From CAYTSA01 sp964440345 (GTDB lineage Bacteria; Desulfobacterota; Desulfovibrionia; Desulfovibrionales; Desulfovibrionaceae): 26,547 nucleotides of DNA. This document shows positions 1-7,578 of this stretch, piece by piece (the stretch's first letter is position 1; each line of letters starts with the position of its first letter). A model generated the notes under the pieces. The model was given only the letters and a program-made list of their open reading frames with translations. It ran no database searches and was not told the origin of the DNA. Made by a program: the position numbers and the translations under genes. The stretch is taken from NCBI GenBank assembly GCA_964440345.1, contig CAYTSA010000049.1:1-26547 (forward strand), in the 5' to 3' direction.

Positions 1-115
1 AGACAGGCAGACAACAACCATTGCCTCATTAATTACCACTATTCGGAGCTAGCTGCATAGCCACATAAAAAAATATCAGAGACGCATTCGCATACGGAGT
101 CATAGCAACGCCCCC

Positions 116-1189
116 TCACCCCATCCGCCGCTGCAGCAGCACGAAATCCGCCAGCACGAGCAGGACCATGGCCTCCAGCACGGGCACGATGCGTGGGATG
201 GCCGAAACGTCGTGCCGGCCGCCGATGGAAAGTGCAGTCGCCTCGCCGTTTACCGCAACGGTCTTTTGCTCCGCCGCGATGGAAGGTATGGGCTTGACCG
301 CGGCCCGGACCACAATGTCCTGGCCTGACGATATGCCGCCCAGCACGCCTCCGGCGTTGTTGGATGCGAACGCAGGAACCACGGCGTCCACAGTTCCGGG
401 CTGCATGCCGTCGTTATTGCGCGAGCCTCGGCTGCGGGCTGCGGCAAAGCCGGAGCCTATTTCCACGCCCTTCACCGCGCCCACGCTCATGAGCGCATAA
501 GCCAATCTGGCGTCCAGCTTGTCAAACACGGGCTCGCCCAGGCCGGCTGGAACTCCGGTTGCCTGCACCTGCACTACGCCGCCCAGGGAGTCGCCTTCTT
601 TCTTGGCCTGGACCACAGCCGCCTGCCAGGCTTCCACTACGCCCTCTTCCGGAGCAAAGAAGGGACGCGCATAGCGATTGTCCACATCCAGGGCCTGGGC
701 AGGCAGGCCAGCCAGCTCCACGGGGTAGGCTTGCGCCTCCACGCCAAGCGAACGCAGCAACGCCCGGGCCACGGCTCCGCCGGCCACGCGGCAGGCTGTC
801 TCGCGTCCAGAAGCGCGGCCGCCGCCGCGATAGTCGTATGTTCCGTATTTTGCCCTGTAGCTGTAGTCCGCGTGCCCGGGACGGTGCAAGTTCTGAATGG
901 CGCTGTAGTCCCGGGACCGCTGGTCCTGGTTCATGATGGTGAAGCCAATGGCCGTGCCGGTGGTTTTACCCTCGAACACGCCGGAGAGCAGCTGCACCGT
1001 GTCTGACTCTTTTCGCTGGGTGGAGGCCAGTCCCTGCCCGGGTTTGCGCCGGTCCAGGTCTTCCTGGATGACTGCCTCGTCCAGGGCCAGCCCAGCCGGG
1101 CAGCCATCAATAACGCCGCCCAGACCCACGCCGTGCGATTCGCCAAAAGTGGTCAGCCGGAACAATTGTCCAAAAGTGTTGCCGCTCAT
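116..1189 (-). CDS. aroC: Chorismate synthase
   Basis: Catalyses the last step of the shikimate pathway, converting 5-enolpyruvylshikimate-3-phosphate to chorismate with reduced FMN, in the cytoplasm. The 357-residue length is usual for the family. Diagnostic blocks are visible: GESHGVGLGGVIDGCPAG near the N-terminus, the RPGHADYSYRAKYG and GGGRASGRETA region around residues 100-130, and SRNNDGMQPG around residue 260. The ATG start at 1189 directly precedes SGNTFGQLFRLTTFGESHG, the normal N-terminus. It is the last gene of a minus-strand string (cheW, aroK, aroC), 31 bp after aroK, so two consecutive-pathway enzymes are probably co-transcribed. Nothing is truncated. I see no convincing terminator in the 115 bp between its stop codon and the window edge. 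Confidence 0.97.
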   Translation of the reverse strand: MSGNTFGQLFRLTTFGESHGVGLGGVIDGCPAGLALDEAVIQEDLDRRKPGQGLASTQRKESDTVQLLSGVFEGKTTGTAIGFTIMNQDQRSRDYSAIQNLHRPGHADYSYRAKYGTYDYRGGGRASGRETACRVAGGAVARALLRSLGVEAQAYPVELAGLPAQALDVDNRYARPFFAPEEGVVEAWQAAVVQAKKEGDSLGGVVQVQATGVPAGLGEPVFDKLDARLAYALMSVGAVKGVEIGSGFAAARSRGSRNNDGMQPGTVDAVVPAFASNNAGGVLGGISSGQDIVVRAAVKPIPSIAAEQKTVAVNGEATALSIGGRHDVSAIPRIVPVLEAMVLLVLADFVLLQRRMG

Positions 1190-1220
1190 GCGATCTCCAA
1201 AAAAATGACAAGATAGGCGC

Positions 1221-1742
1221 TTAACTCTGCCGGAGCAGCGCTACAGCTTGCTCCGCGAGTTTCTCGGGCGGGGCCGCCGCATCCAGCGCGTAATGGGAAA
1301 CTTCACTATACAGCGGACCGCGTTCGGCAAGCACGGCGCGCATTTCATCGGCCGGGCTCAGGCCAGACAGAGCCGGCCGCTGCAGCTCGTTAGGGTCTTT
1401 GCTCAGCCGGGCCAGCAAGGTGTCTGCATCCGTCTGCAGATACACCACCACGCCAGCCTGGCGCATCATTTCGCGGTTTCGCCGCCGCAAAACAACACCG
1501 CCGCCAGTGGCGACAACCTGGCCGGTTCCTGTACAGGCCTGCTCCAGGGCAATGCTTTCCTGTTCCCGGAAGGAGTCCCAGCCGTGTTCGCGAACAATGC
1601 CGGCAATGTCGCAGCCAGCCAGTTCTCGCACCATGGCGTCCGTGTCCAGCACGCGCCAGCACAGCAGCTGGGCGGCCAGCGCCGCGACTGTGGTCTTGCC
1701 GCTGGCCCGCGGGCCAACGAAAAACAGCGTATCCGGTTGCAT
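1221..1742 (-). CDS. aroK: Shikimate kinase (AroL-like)
   Basis: Phosphorylates shikimate at the 3-hydroxyl using ATP, two steps before chorismate synthase, which lies immediately downstream. Visible motifs are the P-loop GPRASGKTT at the N-terminus, the shikimate-binding DTD, the GGGVV loop, and a C-terminal segment with LxERxxLYxEV. The overall pattern (FFVGPRASGKTT, then a WDSFREQE-like stretch) is closer to E. coli AroL than to AroK from memory. Start choice: the frame opens with a TTG at 1757, but an ATG five codons later (1742) has AGGGG five bases upstream, so the ATG is preferred, giving 173 residues. It begins 26 bp after the cheW stop. Confidence 0.93.
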   Translation of the reverse strand: MQPDTLFFVGPRASGKTTVAALAAQLLCWRVLDTDAMVRELAGCDIAGIVREHGWDSFREQESIALEQACTGTGQVVATGGGVVLRRRNREMMRQAGVVVYLQTDADTLLARLSKDPNELQRPALSGLSPADEMRAVLAERGPLYSEVSHYALDAAAPPEKLAEQAVALLRQS

Positions 1743-1768
1743 AGCCGCCCCTGGCAACGCCAGGACGA

Positions 1769-2248
1769 TTAAATGCCGGTGAGCTGGTCGATTTCCTGAG
1801 AGCCGAGCAGCTTGTCCAGATCAAGCAGGATGAGCAGCTTATCGTCCAGCTTGCCCACGCCCTTGATGTATTCAGACTCAATGCCGGCCACCACAGGCGG
1901 GGGCGGCTCCACAGTGTCATGCTTGATGCGCAGCACCTCAGACACAGAGTCCACCACAAAGCCCACAATGGTGTTCTGAATATCCACCACGATAATGCGG
2001 GTGTGGCTGTCCTTGTCCTTGCCCACCAGACCGAATCGGGTGCGCAGGTCCACAATGGGAATGACCTTGCCCCGCAGGTTGATGACGCCCTCCACAAAAT
2101 GCGGAGCGTTGGGCACCTTGGTTATTTCCATAAAGCGAATGATTTCTTGCACCCGCAAAATGTCCACGCCAAATTCTTCATTGGCTATGGTGAAGGTAAC
2201 CAGCTGCAGTTCACTGCCGCCGGCGCTGAAGCCGGATTCCGTATCCAT
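1769..2248 (-). CDS. cheW: CheW-type chemotaxis coupling protein
   Basis: A single CheW domain of 159 residues, the scaffold that links chemoreceptors to the histidine kinase CheA at the inner membrane face. Recognisable family features are the LQLVTFTIANEEFGVDI opening strand, VQEIIR, the VINLRGKVIPIVDLR core, and a terminal ILLDLDKLL strand. An AAAGG-type ribosome-binding site lies just before the ATG. It is the first gene of a minus-strand string with aroK and aroC. The association of a chemotaxis adaptor with aromatic amino-acid synthesis looks like simple co-location, because no other chemotaxis gene is visible here. A TTGACA on the minus strand at 2341-2336 is a candidate -35, but no good -10 accompanies it. 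Confidence 0.93.
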   Translation of the reverse strand: MDTESGFSAGGSELQLVTFTIANEEFGVDILRVQEIIRFMEITKVPNAPHFVEGVINLRGKVIPIVDLRTRFGLVGKDKDSHTRIIVVDIQNTIVGFVVDSVSEVLRIKHDTVEPPPPVVAGIESEYIKGVGKLDDKLLILLDLDKLLGSQEIDQLTGI

Positions 2249-2335
2249 GGGACCTTTCCTTTTGCTGCCGATTGCTCATGCGCCGTAGCGCGCCCAACCA
2301 CTCTGCACAGTACACTGCACCAGCCGGCAAAAGCC

Positions 2336-2350
2336 TGTCAACTCTTGACA
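2336..2350. promoter_or_regulatory. 15-bp inverted repeat TGTCAA-N3-TTGACA
   Basis: A perfect 6-bp inverted repeat with a 3-bp spacer. Each arm reads as a consensus -35 hexamer in one direction. It lies between cheW (minus strand) and the small plus-strand gene, and overlaps the candidate ATG at 2350. No good -10 is found at 16-18 bp on either side. It could be an operator or chance. Confidence 0.25.
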
Positions 2351-2667
2351 TGGCGCAGGTTGGCAACACGTGCTACAGAATAACCAATCTGCAGCAACAA
2401 CGCCATTATTACTTCGGAAAAAACAAACTCGCCGTCAATGACAATATTCTGATCCTGGAAACAGAACTCGGCATGGAGCGCATCGACTTGTCCCGGGTCT
2501 GGCGCCTACCCCTTTCGCGTCCGCCGGATCCGGAACCTTACGATGTCTACCGCTACCAGGTGATGCTGGAAAACGTGCACGGCCACAGCTTTACCGCCTT
2601 TGCCAAAACCTACGAAGAGAAGCAAGCATTGGCGGAAGCCGTGACCACTTTTTTACACAACCAGTGA
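2350..2667 (+). CDS. Small protein of unknown function
   Basis: About 105 residues with no family I recognise. The frame is open from a TTG at 2272 and an ATG at 2278, but the first 26 residues (RRSAPNHSAQYTAPAG and similar) look like translated non-coding DNA. The compact, protein-like part starts at MAQVGNTCYRI, so I place the start at 2350. The body alternates strand-like segments (CYRITNLQQQRHYYFGKNKL, NILILETELGMERIDLSRV, VYRYQVMLENVHGHSFTAFA) and ends in a helix (EEKQALAEAVTTFLHNQ). That architecture resembles a small beta-barrel with a C-terminal helix, as in PH-like folds, but this is a guess from pattern alone. No signal peptide or clear ribosome-binding site is seen. Confidence 0.55.
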   Translation: MAQVGNTCYRITNLQQQRHYYFGKNKLAVNDNILILETELGMERIDLSRVWRLPLSRPPDPEPYDVYRYQVMLENVHGHSFTAFAKTYEEKQALAEAVTTFLHNQ

Positions 2668-2757
2668 ACATAATAGTGTGAAGGTACAGACAGTTACAGC
2701 TCACAATCTTTCACTTTAACAAATTTGAAACATTGCGTAAAAAAATATTCATAGCCA

Positions 2758-2786
2758 TTGACATTATCATTACAGCCCTGTAAACA
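2758..2786 (+). promoter_or_regulatory. Putative sigma-70 promoter of the peptide operon
   Basis: A perfect -35 TTGACA (2758-2763) is followed after 17 bp by TAAACA (2781-2786), a 3/6 match to the -10 consensus. It lies in an AT-rich stretch roughly 75-100 bp ahead of the regulator ATG. The same TTGACA could be misread as a TTG start codon for the regulator. Confidence 0.5.
2770..2783. promoter_or_regulatory. Inverted repeat TTACAG-CC-CTGTAA in promoter spacer
   Basis: A perfect 6-bp dyad with a 2-bp centre lies inside the -35/-10 spacer of the promoter at 2758-2786. A repressor bound here would block RNA polymerase. An isolated TTACAG half-site is also present at 2694-2699. The adjacent XRE-type regulator is the natural candidate binder (inference). 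Confidence 0.4.
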
Positions 2787-2788
2787 AT

Positions 2789-2820
2789 TTGTCACACTGG
2801 GTAATGATATTGTCGCACTG
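2789..2820 (+). repeat. Phased direct repeat TTGTC(A/G)CACTG
   Basis: TTGTCACACTG at 2789-2799 and TTGTCGCACTG at 2810-2820 differ at one base and start 21 bp apart, two helical turns. They lie just downstream of the putative -10, where operators for autoregulation are common. Confidence 0.4.
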
Positions 2821-2859
2821 CAGTGGCGCAATGCGGCTAAATCCCCCAGCGCCAAGCAC

Positions 2860-3813
2860 ATGAAAAGACATTCCAGCGGACGCATCCTCTCCGAATTCAT
2901 TGAAGCAGGCAAACGGCCGCGCAACCAGATAGCCACGCTCTCCGGCCTGACCAACACCTACATCCGCAATCTGGAAAACGGCGACATAGAAAACGTCCCC
3001 CGCAAGCGGCTTATCGCCCTGGGCGTCGCCTTGAACCTGGACCTGGCGGAGATTGAGACCTTGTTGGCCGCCTTTGACCGCGCCCGGCTCACCCCGCAGG
3101 ACATCCCGGCTTTTATCGAAACAGCGCAGAACGCCGCCCTGTCTGAAGCAGTGCTGCCTGTGCGGGACCTTTTTGCCTACGAGCTCATCCTGCTCTCCAT
3201 GGAAATGGCGCCGGGCCGGCAGGTCATCGTCAGCGACCGGCCCACCATAAGCCTGCTGGCGGACGGGCACCGCACGCATACTGACCGGGAAGTGCTGCAC
3301 CGCCACCCCATGTACCGGGAACTCATTGAAGCCGTGGGCCTGGCCCGGCGGCAAAATTTTTATCGATTGTCCTCCATGCACAGCGTGGAGCACTACATCT
3401 GCCGCCAGTGTCTTGAGGACTACTTGAACGCAGACGTGGATGAGGAAGAAAGCGCTTGGCGCGCCAAGCATGTAGCCGCCCTGCTGGAAGCATTGCAAAC
3501 CCAGCCCAATGTACGCCTCTACCTGACGGACACCTGCGTAAACCTAAACTTCACCATTAAATTTACTGCCCCCGGGCGAGGAAATGACAAGCTTTCCTAC
3601 TCTGCCCGGGCGCCCCATGACGTGAACCGGGGCAAGCGCGGCCGACTTATTGGGTTCATCACCGAAAATCCGCCCCTGTGCCAATGCTTTCGGGACGAGC
3701 TGGCCCGCGTGGCCAACACCGTCATCGCACCGCTGACTGACCAGAACGCACTTGTAAACTATGTAGAATCGCTGCTGCCTTCCACGGTGGCGGCGTACGG
3801 AGACGCATTGTGA
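2860..3813 (+). CDS. XRE-type HTH transcriptional regulator
   Basis: A DNA-binding regulator of about 317 residues. The first 70 residues form an XRE/Cro-type helix-turn-helix: GRILSEFIEAGKRPRNQIATLSGLTNTYIRNLENG-type pattern followed by VPRKRLIALGVALNLD. The remaining 240 residues (YELILLSMEMAPGRQVIVSDRP, HRTHTDREVLHRHPMYRELIE, HSVEHYICRQCLEDYL) form a domain I do not recognise, presumably for sensing or oligomerisation. Start choice: the frame extends back to a TTG at 2758, but that TTG belongs to a TTGACA -35 box and the ATG at 2860 gives a normal HTH N-terminus. Its stop overlaps the next gene start by 4 bp (GTGA), so it is the first cistron of the peptidase/transporter operon and probably controls it in response to a peptide or amino acid (inference). 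No strong ribosome-binding site precedes the ATG. Confidence 0.8.
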   Translation: MKRHSSGRILSEFIEAGKRPRNQIATLSGLTNTYIRNLENGDIENVPRKRLIALGVALNLDLAEIETLLAAFDRARLTPQDIPAFIETAQNAALSEAVLPVRDLFAYELILLSMEMAPGRQVIVSDRPTISLLADGHRTHTDREVLHRHPMYRELIEAVGLARRQNFYRLSSMHSVEHYICRQCLEDYLNADVDEEESAWRAKHVAALLEALQTQPNVRLYLTDTCVNLNFTIKFTAPGRGNDKLSYSARAPHDVNRGKRGRLIGFITENPPLCQCFRDELARVANTVIAPLTDQNALVNYVESLLPSTVAAYGDAL

Positions 3814-4991
3814 CGCGCCACAAAGACATTGAACGATTATTTTTTCCATTGCGCGAACAGGCCCTGGCCGACCTGGCCGACCTGGTCAACTCCAACAGCT
3901 TCACCCGCAACATTCAGGGCTTGTGCGCCACCGCAGACATCATCGCGGACATTGCCCAGCGCAACGGAGTCGAACTGCAGAAAATCCCGGCCAAAGGCGA
4001 AGTAGACGGAGCGAGCCAGCTCGTTCGCGGCGTGGCGAAAGGTTCTCCTTTCATTGGCGTGGTCGGCCATTTCGACACTGTACACCCGCCCGAAAGCCCC
4101 TTTACACGCTTTGCTGACGCCGGCGACACGCTCACCGGCCCTGGCGTGCAGGACATGAAATCCGGCATTGTGGCCGTTCTGTACGGTCTGCGGCTGGCCC
4201 GGGAACTGACCGGGCGCGACCCGCTTCCGGTCAAGATAGTCTTCAACTGCGACGAAGAAATTGGCTCGCCCGACTCCCGGCCGCTCATTGAAGACATGAT
4301 GCGCGGCGCCAACGCCGTGTTTGTCTTTGAAGGCAAGCGCGCCAAAGACAACGCCGTGGTGACCAGCCGCAAGGGCATCATCATGGGGTCTATGACTGTG
4401 ACGGGCAAAGCCTCTCACGCCGGCGAGGCCCCACAGGACGGCGCCAACTCCATTGTGGAGGCTGCGCACAAGATAGCCGCCATGGACGCGCTGACCGACC
4501 ATGAGAAAGGAATTACCGTCACTACAGGCAAGATATCCGGCGGCGAAGTGGCCAACCAGATTCCGGACCACTGCGAGTCCACCATAGACATCCGCTTCCG
4601 GACCGCCGAGGACGAAGCTGCTGTCAAGGAGGCTGTGCAGCGCATCATGGCAACGACGCACGTACCGGGCTGTACAACATCATACGAGCTGCACACTGCC
4701 CGCCCGGCTTTTGAAAAAAGCCCAGCCTCGCAACAACTGCTGGAACAGTACCAGCAGGCCGCCGCGGCCTTTGGGGCCACGGTAGGAGAAAAAAGCGCCG
4801 GCGGAGGCTCTGACGGCAACCTGACAGCCGCCATTGGCGCGCCCACGCTGGACGGCGTGGGCCCGGCTGGCTCCAACGCCCATACCCATCAGGAGTATAT
4901 CATCAAGGAATCGTTTTTCGAATCCGCAATGATCTTCGCCTTGTACCTGGCGAAGCTGATGGAAACACAACCCCAAGGAGGTTCGTCATGA
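3810..4991 (+). CDS. M20-family metallopeptidase (glutamate carboxypeptidase-like)
   Basis: A 393-residue zinc peptidase that is probably cytoplasmic, with no signal peptide. The metal and catalytic residues of M20 are in place: H87 and D89 in VGHFDTVHP, bridging D115 in GVQDMKSG, catalytic/metal pair E149-E150 in CDEEIGS, E174 in VFEGKR, and H358 in NAHTHQEY. The dimerisation-domain HAGEAPQDGANSI block sits around residue 203. The EEIGSPDSRPLIE and SAGGGSDGN patterns point to the carboxypeptidase G2/ArgE-DapE branch rather than PepT. The start is GTG at 3810, overlapping the regulator stop (GTGA), and its own stop overlaps the next ATG (ATGA). Its position between a regulator and a peptide transporter suggests that it cleaves imported peptides or N-blocked amino acids. 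The true substrate cannot be read from the sequence. Confidence 0.9.
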   Translation: MTRHKDIERLFFPLREQALADLADLVNSNSFTRNIQGLCATADIIADIAQRNGVELQKIPAKGEVDGASQLVRGVAKGSPFIGVVGHFDTVHPPESPFTRFADAGDTLTGPGVQDMKSGIVAVLYGLRLARELTGRDPLPVKIVFNCDEEIGSPDSRPLIEDMMRGANAVFVFEGKRAKDNAVVTSRKGIIMGSMTVTGKASHAGEAPQDGANSIVEAAHKIAAMDALTDHEKGITVTTGKISGGEVANQIPDHCESTIDIRFRTAEDEAAVKEAVQRIMATTHVPGCTTSYELHTARPAFEKSPASQQLLEQYQQAAAAFGATVGEKSAGGGSDGNLTAAIGAPTLDGVGPAGSNAHTHQEYIIKESFFESAMIFALYLAKLMETQPQGGSS

Positions 4992-6523
4992 GGAAAGTCC
5001 TGTTTGTCGTGTTGGTTTTACTGTTGCTGCCCGCCGTGGCCGGCGCAGCGACCCTGAAGGTGGGCGCCTCGTCAGGCGTCAACTCTCTGGACCCGCAGTT
5101 TCACAACGAAACCCCGACCAACTCCATGAACGCCAACATTTTCGACGGCTTGGTCAATTTTGACAAGGGGCTGAATCCCTACCCGGCCCTGGCCGAATCC
5201 TGGGAGATAACAGACGACACCACCTGGCGCTTCAGCCTGCGCAAGAACGTAAAATTTCACAACGGCAACGACTTTACGGCCGATGACGTGGTCTGGTCCT
5301 TCAACCGCGCCAAAACAAGCGAAAAATCCGGCTTCAAGGGCGCCCTGAGCGCCATCAAGGAAGTGAAAAAAGTGGATGACTACACGGTGGACGTCATCAC
5401 CAACGGGCCCTTCCCCATTCTGCTGCGCAAGCTGACCTACCTGCGCATCATGGACAAGGAATACGCTGAACCCATGAGCGACGAAGAGCTGGGCCTAAAG
5501 CCCGTGGGCACCGGCCCCTACAAGCTGGTGAAATGGCAGCGCGGCCAGAGCCTGGTGCTGGAAGCCAACCCGGACTACTTCATGGGCAAGCCCTCCATTG
5601 ACAAGGTGGAAGTCCGGCCCCTGACCAACGACTCCACCCGCGTGGCCGCCATACTCTCCAACGCTGTTGACCTGATCAACCGCGTGCCTGTGCGCGACGT
5701 GGACCGCATTAAATCTAATGGCAACCTGCAGTTTTTCATGCGTCCCGGCTTGCGGCTCATCTATCTGCAGATGGACCACGCCCGCGAAGACAGCCCCTAT
5801 ATTGAAGGCGTGGACAAGAACCCCTTTCTGGACGTGCGCGTGCGCAAGGCCCTTTACTACGGCATCAATGAAGACGCCATCGTACAGCACATTATGGGCG
5901 GATTCGCCGTGCCGGCCAGCCAGTACTACCCTAGCGCCGTGAACGGCTACGACCCGGACGTGAAGAGGCCCGGCTACAACCCGGAAAAGGCCAAGCAGCT
6001 ACTCAAAGAAGCCGGCTATGAAAACGGCTTCACCGTGACGCTGGATTCGCCCAACGACCGCTACATCAACGACGAAAAGATCGCACAGGCCGTGGCCTCG
6101 TCCCTGGCCAAAATTGGCGTAACCGTCAAGGTGAACGCCATCCCCAAAGCCAGTTTCTTCCCCAAGGCCAACGACACTGACTCTTCCTTCAACCTCATTG
6201 GCTGGGCCTGCAGCGACGGCGACGGTTCCGCCTTTATGGACGGCTGCGTGCACACCTACGACCAGGACAAGGGCTACGGCCGGTACAATGGCGGCCGCTA
6301 CTCCAACCCCAAGGTTGACGAGCTAATCGAAAAATCCGCCACTGTGCTGGACGCCGCAGAGCGCGAAAAGCTGCTGGTGGAAGCCATGCACCTGGCTCTG
6401 CTGGAAGACCAGAACATCATCCCCCTGCACTACCAGGTGGACCTGTACGCCGTGAACAAAAAGGTCGCCATGGAGCCCCGGGCAGACAACTACCTGTACT
6501 TCTACGACATGAAATTGCAGTAA
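4988..6523 (+). CDS. Peptide ABC transporter substrate-binding protein
   Basis: A 511-residue periplasmic solute-binding protein of the SBP_bac_5 (DppA/OppA) family. An N-terminal Sec signal peptide (MRKVLFVVLVLLLLPAVAGA) ends at an AGA-A cleavage site, with no lipobox. Family landmarks are LDPQFHNETP, ESWEITDDTTWRFSLRKNVKFHNG, FTADDVVWSFNR, GTGPYKLVKWQRG, and ARKALYYGIN-like VRKALYYGINEDAI. A strong AAGGAGG precedes the ATG by seven bases and its start overlaps the M20 peptidase stop (ATGA). It delivers its ligand, probably di- or oligopeptides, to the permeases encoded next. A strong hairpin follows the stop codon and may raise its mRNA level relative to the permeases. Confidence 0.95.
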   Translation: MRKVLFVVLVLLLLPAVAGAATLKVGASSGVNSLDPQFHNETPTNSMNANIFDGLVNFDKGLNPYPALAESWEITDDTTWRFSLRKNVKFHNGNDFTADDVVWSFNRAKTSEKSGFKGALSAIKEVKKVDDYTVDVITNGPFPILLRKLTYLRIMDKEYAEPMSDEELGLKPVGTGPYKLVKWQRGQSLVLEANPDYFMGKPSIDKVEVRPLTNDSTRVAAILSNAVDLINRVPVRDVDRIKSNGNLQFFMRPGLRLIYLQMDHAREDSPYIEGVDKNPFLDVRVRKALYYGINEDAIVQHIMGGFAVPASQYYPSAVNGYDPDVKRPGYNPEKAKQLLKEAGYENGFTVTLDSPNDRYINDEKIAQAVASSLAKIGVTVKVNAIPKASFFPKANDTDSSFNLIGWACSDGDGSAFMDGCVHTYDQDKGYGRYNGGRYSNPKVDELIEKSATVLDAAEREKLLVEAMHLALLEDQNIIPLHYQVDLYAVNKKVAMEPRADNYLYFYDMKLQ

Positions 6524-6537
6524 CAAGCCGGTGCTGC

Positions 6538-6568
6538 GCCGGCGCCCTCAGCCTGACAGGGCGCCGGC
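6538..6568 (+). terminator. Intercistronic hairpin after binding-protein gene
   Basis: A perfect 11-bp GC-rich stem (GCCGGCGCCCT / AGGGCGCCGGC) with a 9-base loop starts 15 bp after the stop codon and is followed by TTCTTGCTGTTT. The weak T-tract suggests partial termination or 3'-end protection of the binding-protein mRNA rather than a full stop. Confidence 0.6.
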
Positions 6569-6619
6569 TTCTTGCTGTTTGCACATAAAGATGGTGTAGA
6601 TCACAAAACAACAGAAACC

Positions 6620-7570
6620 ATGATCCAGTACCTGCTTAACAGATTTTTTCATGCATTTATCGTACTTCTGGCGGTCAGCTTGGCCGTATTCTTCGTCATG
6701 TACAAGGCGGGGGATCCGGTAGAGCTGCTGCTGCCGCCAGACGCCACCCAACAGCAAGTGGCGCAGATGCGTGAATACCTGGGCCTGAACGATCCCTTTT
6801 TCGTGCAGTACGGCGTGTTTCTGAAAAACGCTGTACAAGGCGACGTGGGCAATAGCTTCATCTACGGCCAGTCCGCCCTGGACGTGGTCATGGAACGGCT
6901 GCCAGCCACGTTGGAGCTAGCCACCTTTGCCATGATCCTGGCCGTGGGTTTGGGCATTCCTCTAGGCGTCGTTGCCTCGGTGCGGCCCAATTCGCCTGTG
7001 AGCAAGGGAATCATGTTCTTTTCTCTGGCCGGCATTTCCGTGCCCACCTTCTGGATGGGCATGATCCTGGTGCTGCTCTTCAGCGTCACTTGGGGCGTGC
7101 TGCCTTCCTCCGGCCGGGCGGACCTGCCCCCATTCGGCTCATTTTTTTCCCTAGACGGCCTCAAGCACCTCATCCTGCCAGGAATCACGCTCTGCCTGTT
7201 TCAGATGGCGCTTATTCTGCGGTTGACCAAGTCCGGCATGATGGAAGTGCTCCTCCAGGACTACATCAAACTGGCCCGGGCCAAGGGCTTGCCCCAGCGG
7301 GTGGTCATCCTGCTGCATGCGCTCAAAAATACGCTTATCCCCGTGGTTACAGTCATAGGCATCCAGTTTGGGGAACTCATAGCCTTCACCATTGTTACCG
7401 AAACCATTTTTGCCTGGCCCGGCACAGGCAAGCTGATTATCGACTCCATCCAGAATCTGGACCGGCCCGTGGTGGTGGCCTACCTTATGGTGGTGGCCTT
7501 CATCTTTGTGTTCATCAACTTTCTGGTTGATATCATTTACACGTTCATCGACCCACGGGTGCGCGGGTAA
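6620..7570 (+). CDS. Peptide ABC transporter permease (DppB-like)
   Basis: A 316-residue inner-membrane permease. The N-terminus MIQYLLNRFFHAFIVLLAVSLAVFF is the usual DppB/OppB first membrane helix, followed by a periplasmic loop with LRE-like REYLGLNDPFFVQY and GDVGNSFIYGQ. At least five further hydrophobic helices follow. The cytoplasmic EAA loop that contacts the ATPase is recognisable as DYIKLARAKGLPQRVVILLHALKNT (positions about 215-240), and the C-terminus ends in DPRVRG. Start choice: a TTG at 6572 gives 16 extra polar residues ahead of the helix, so the ATG at 6620 is preferred, although its ribosome-binding site is weak. It lies behind the hairpin and 8 bp ahead of the second permease. 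Confidence 0.93.
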   Translation: MIQYLLNRFFHAFIVLLAVSLAVFFVMYKAGDPVELLLPPDATQQQVAQMREYLGLNDPFFVQYGVFLKNAVQGDVGNSFIYGQSALDVVMERLPATLELATFAMILAVGLGIPLGVVASVRPNSPVSKGIMFFSLAGISVPTFWMGMILVLLFSVTWGVLPSSGRADLPPFGSFFSLDGLKHLILPGITLCLFQMALILRLTKSGMMEVLLQDYIKLARAKGLPQRVVILLHALKNTLIPVVTVIGIQFGELIAFTIVTETIFAWPGTGKLIIDSIQNLDRPVVVAYLMVVAFIFVFINFLVDIIYTFIDPRVRG

Positions 7571-7578
7571 GACTGGCC

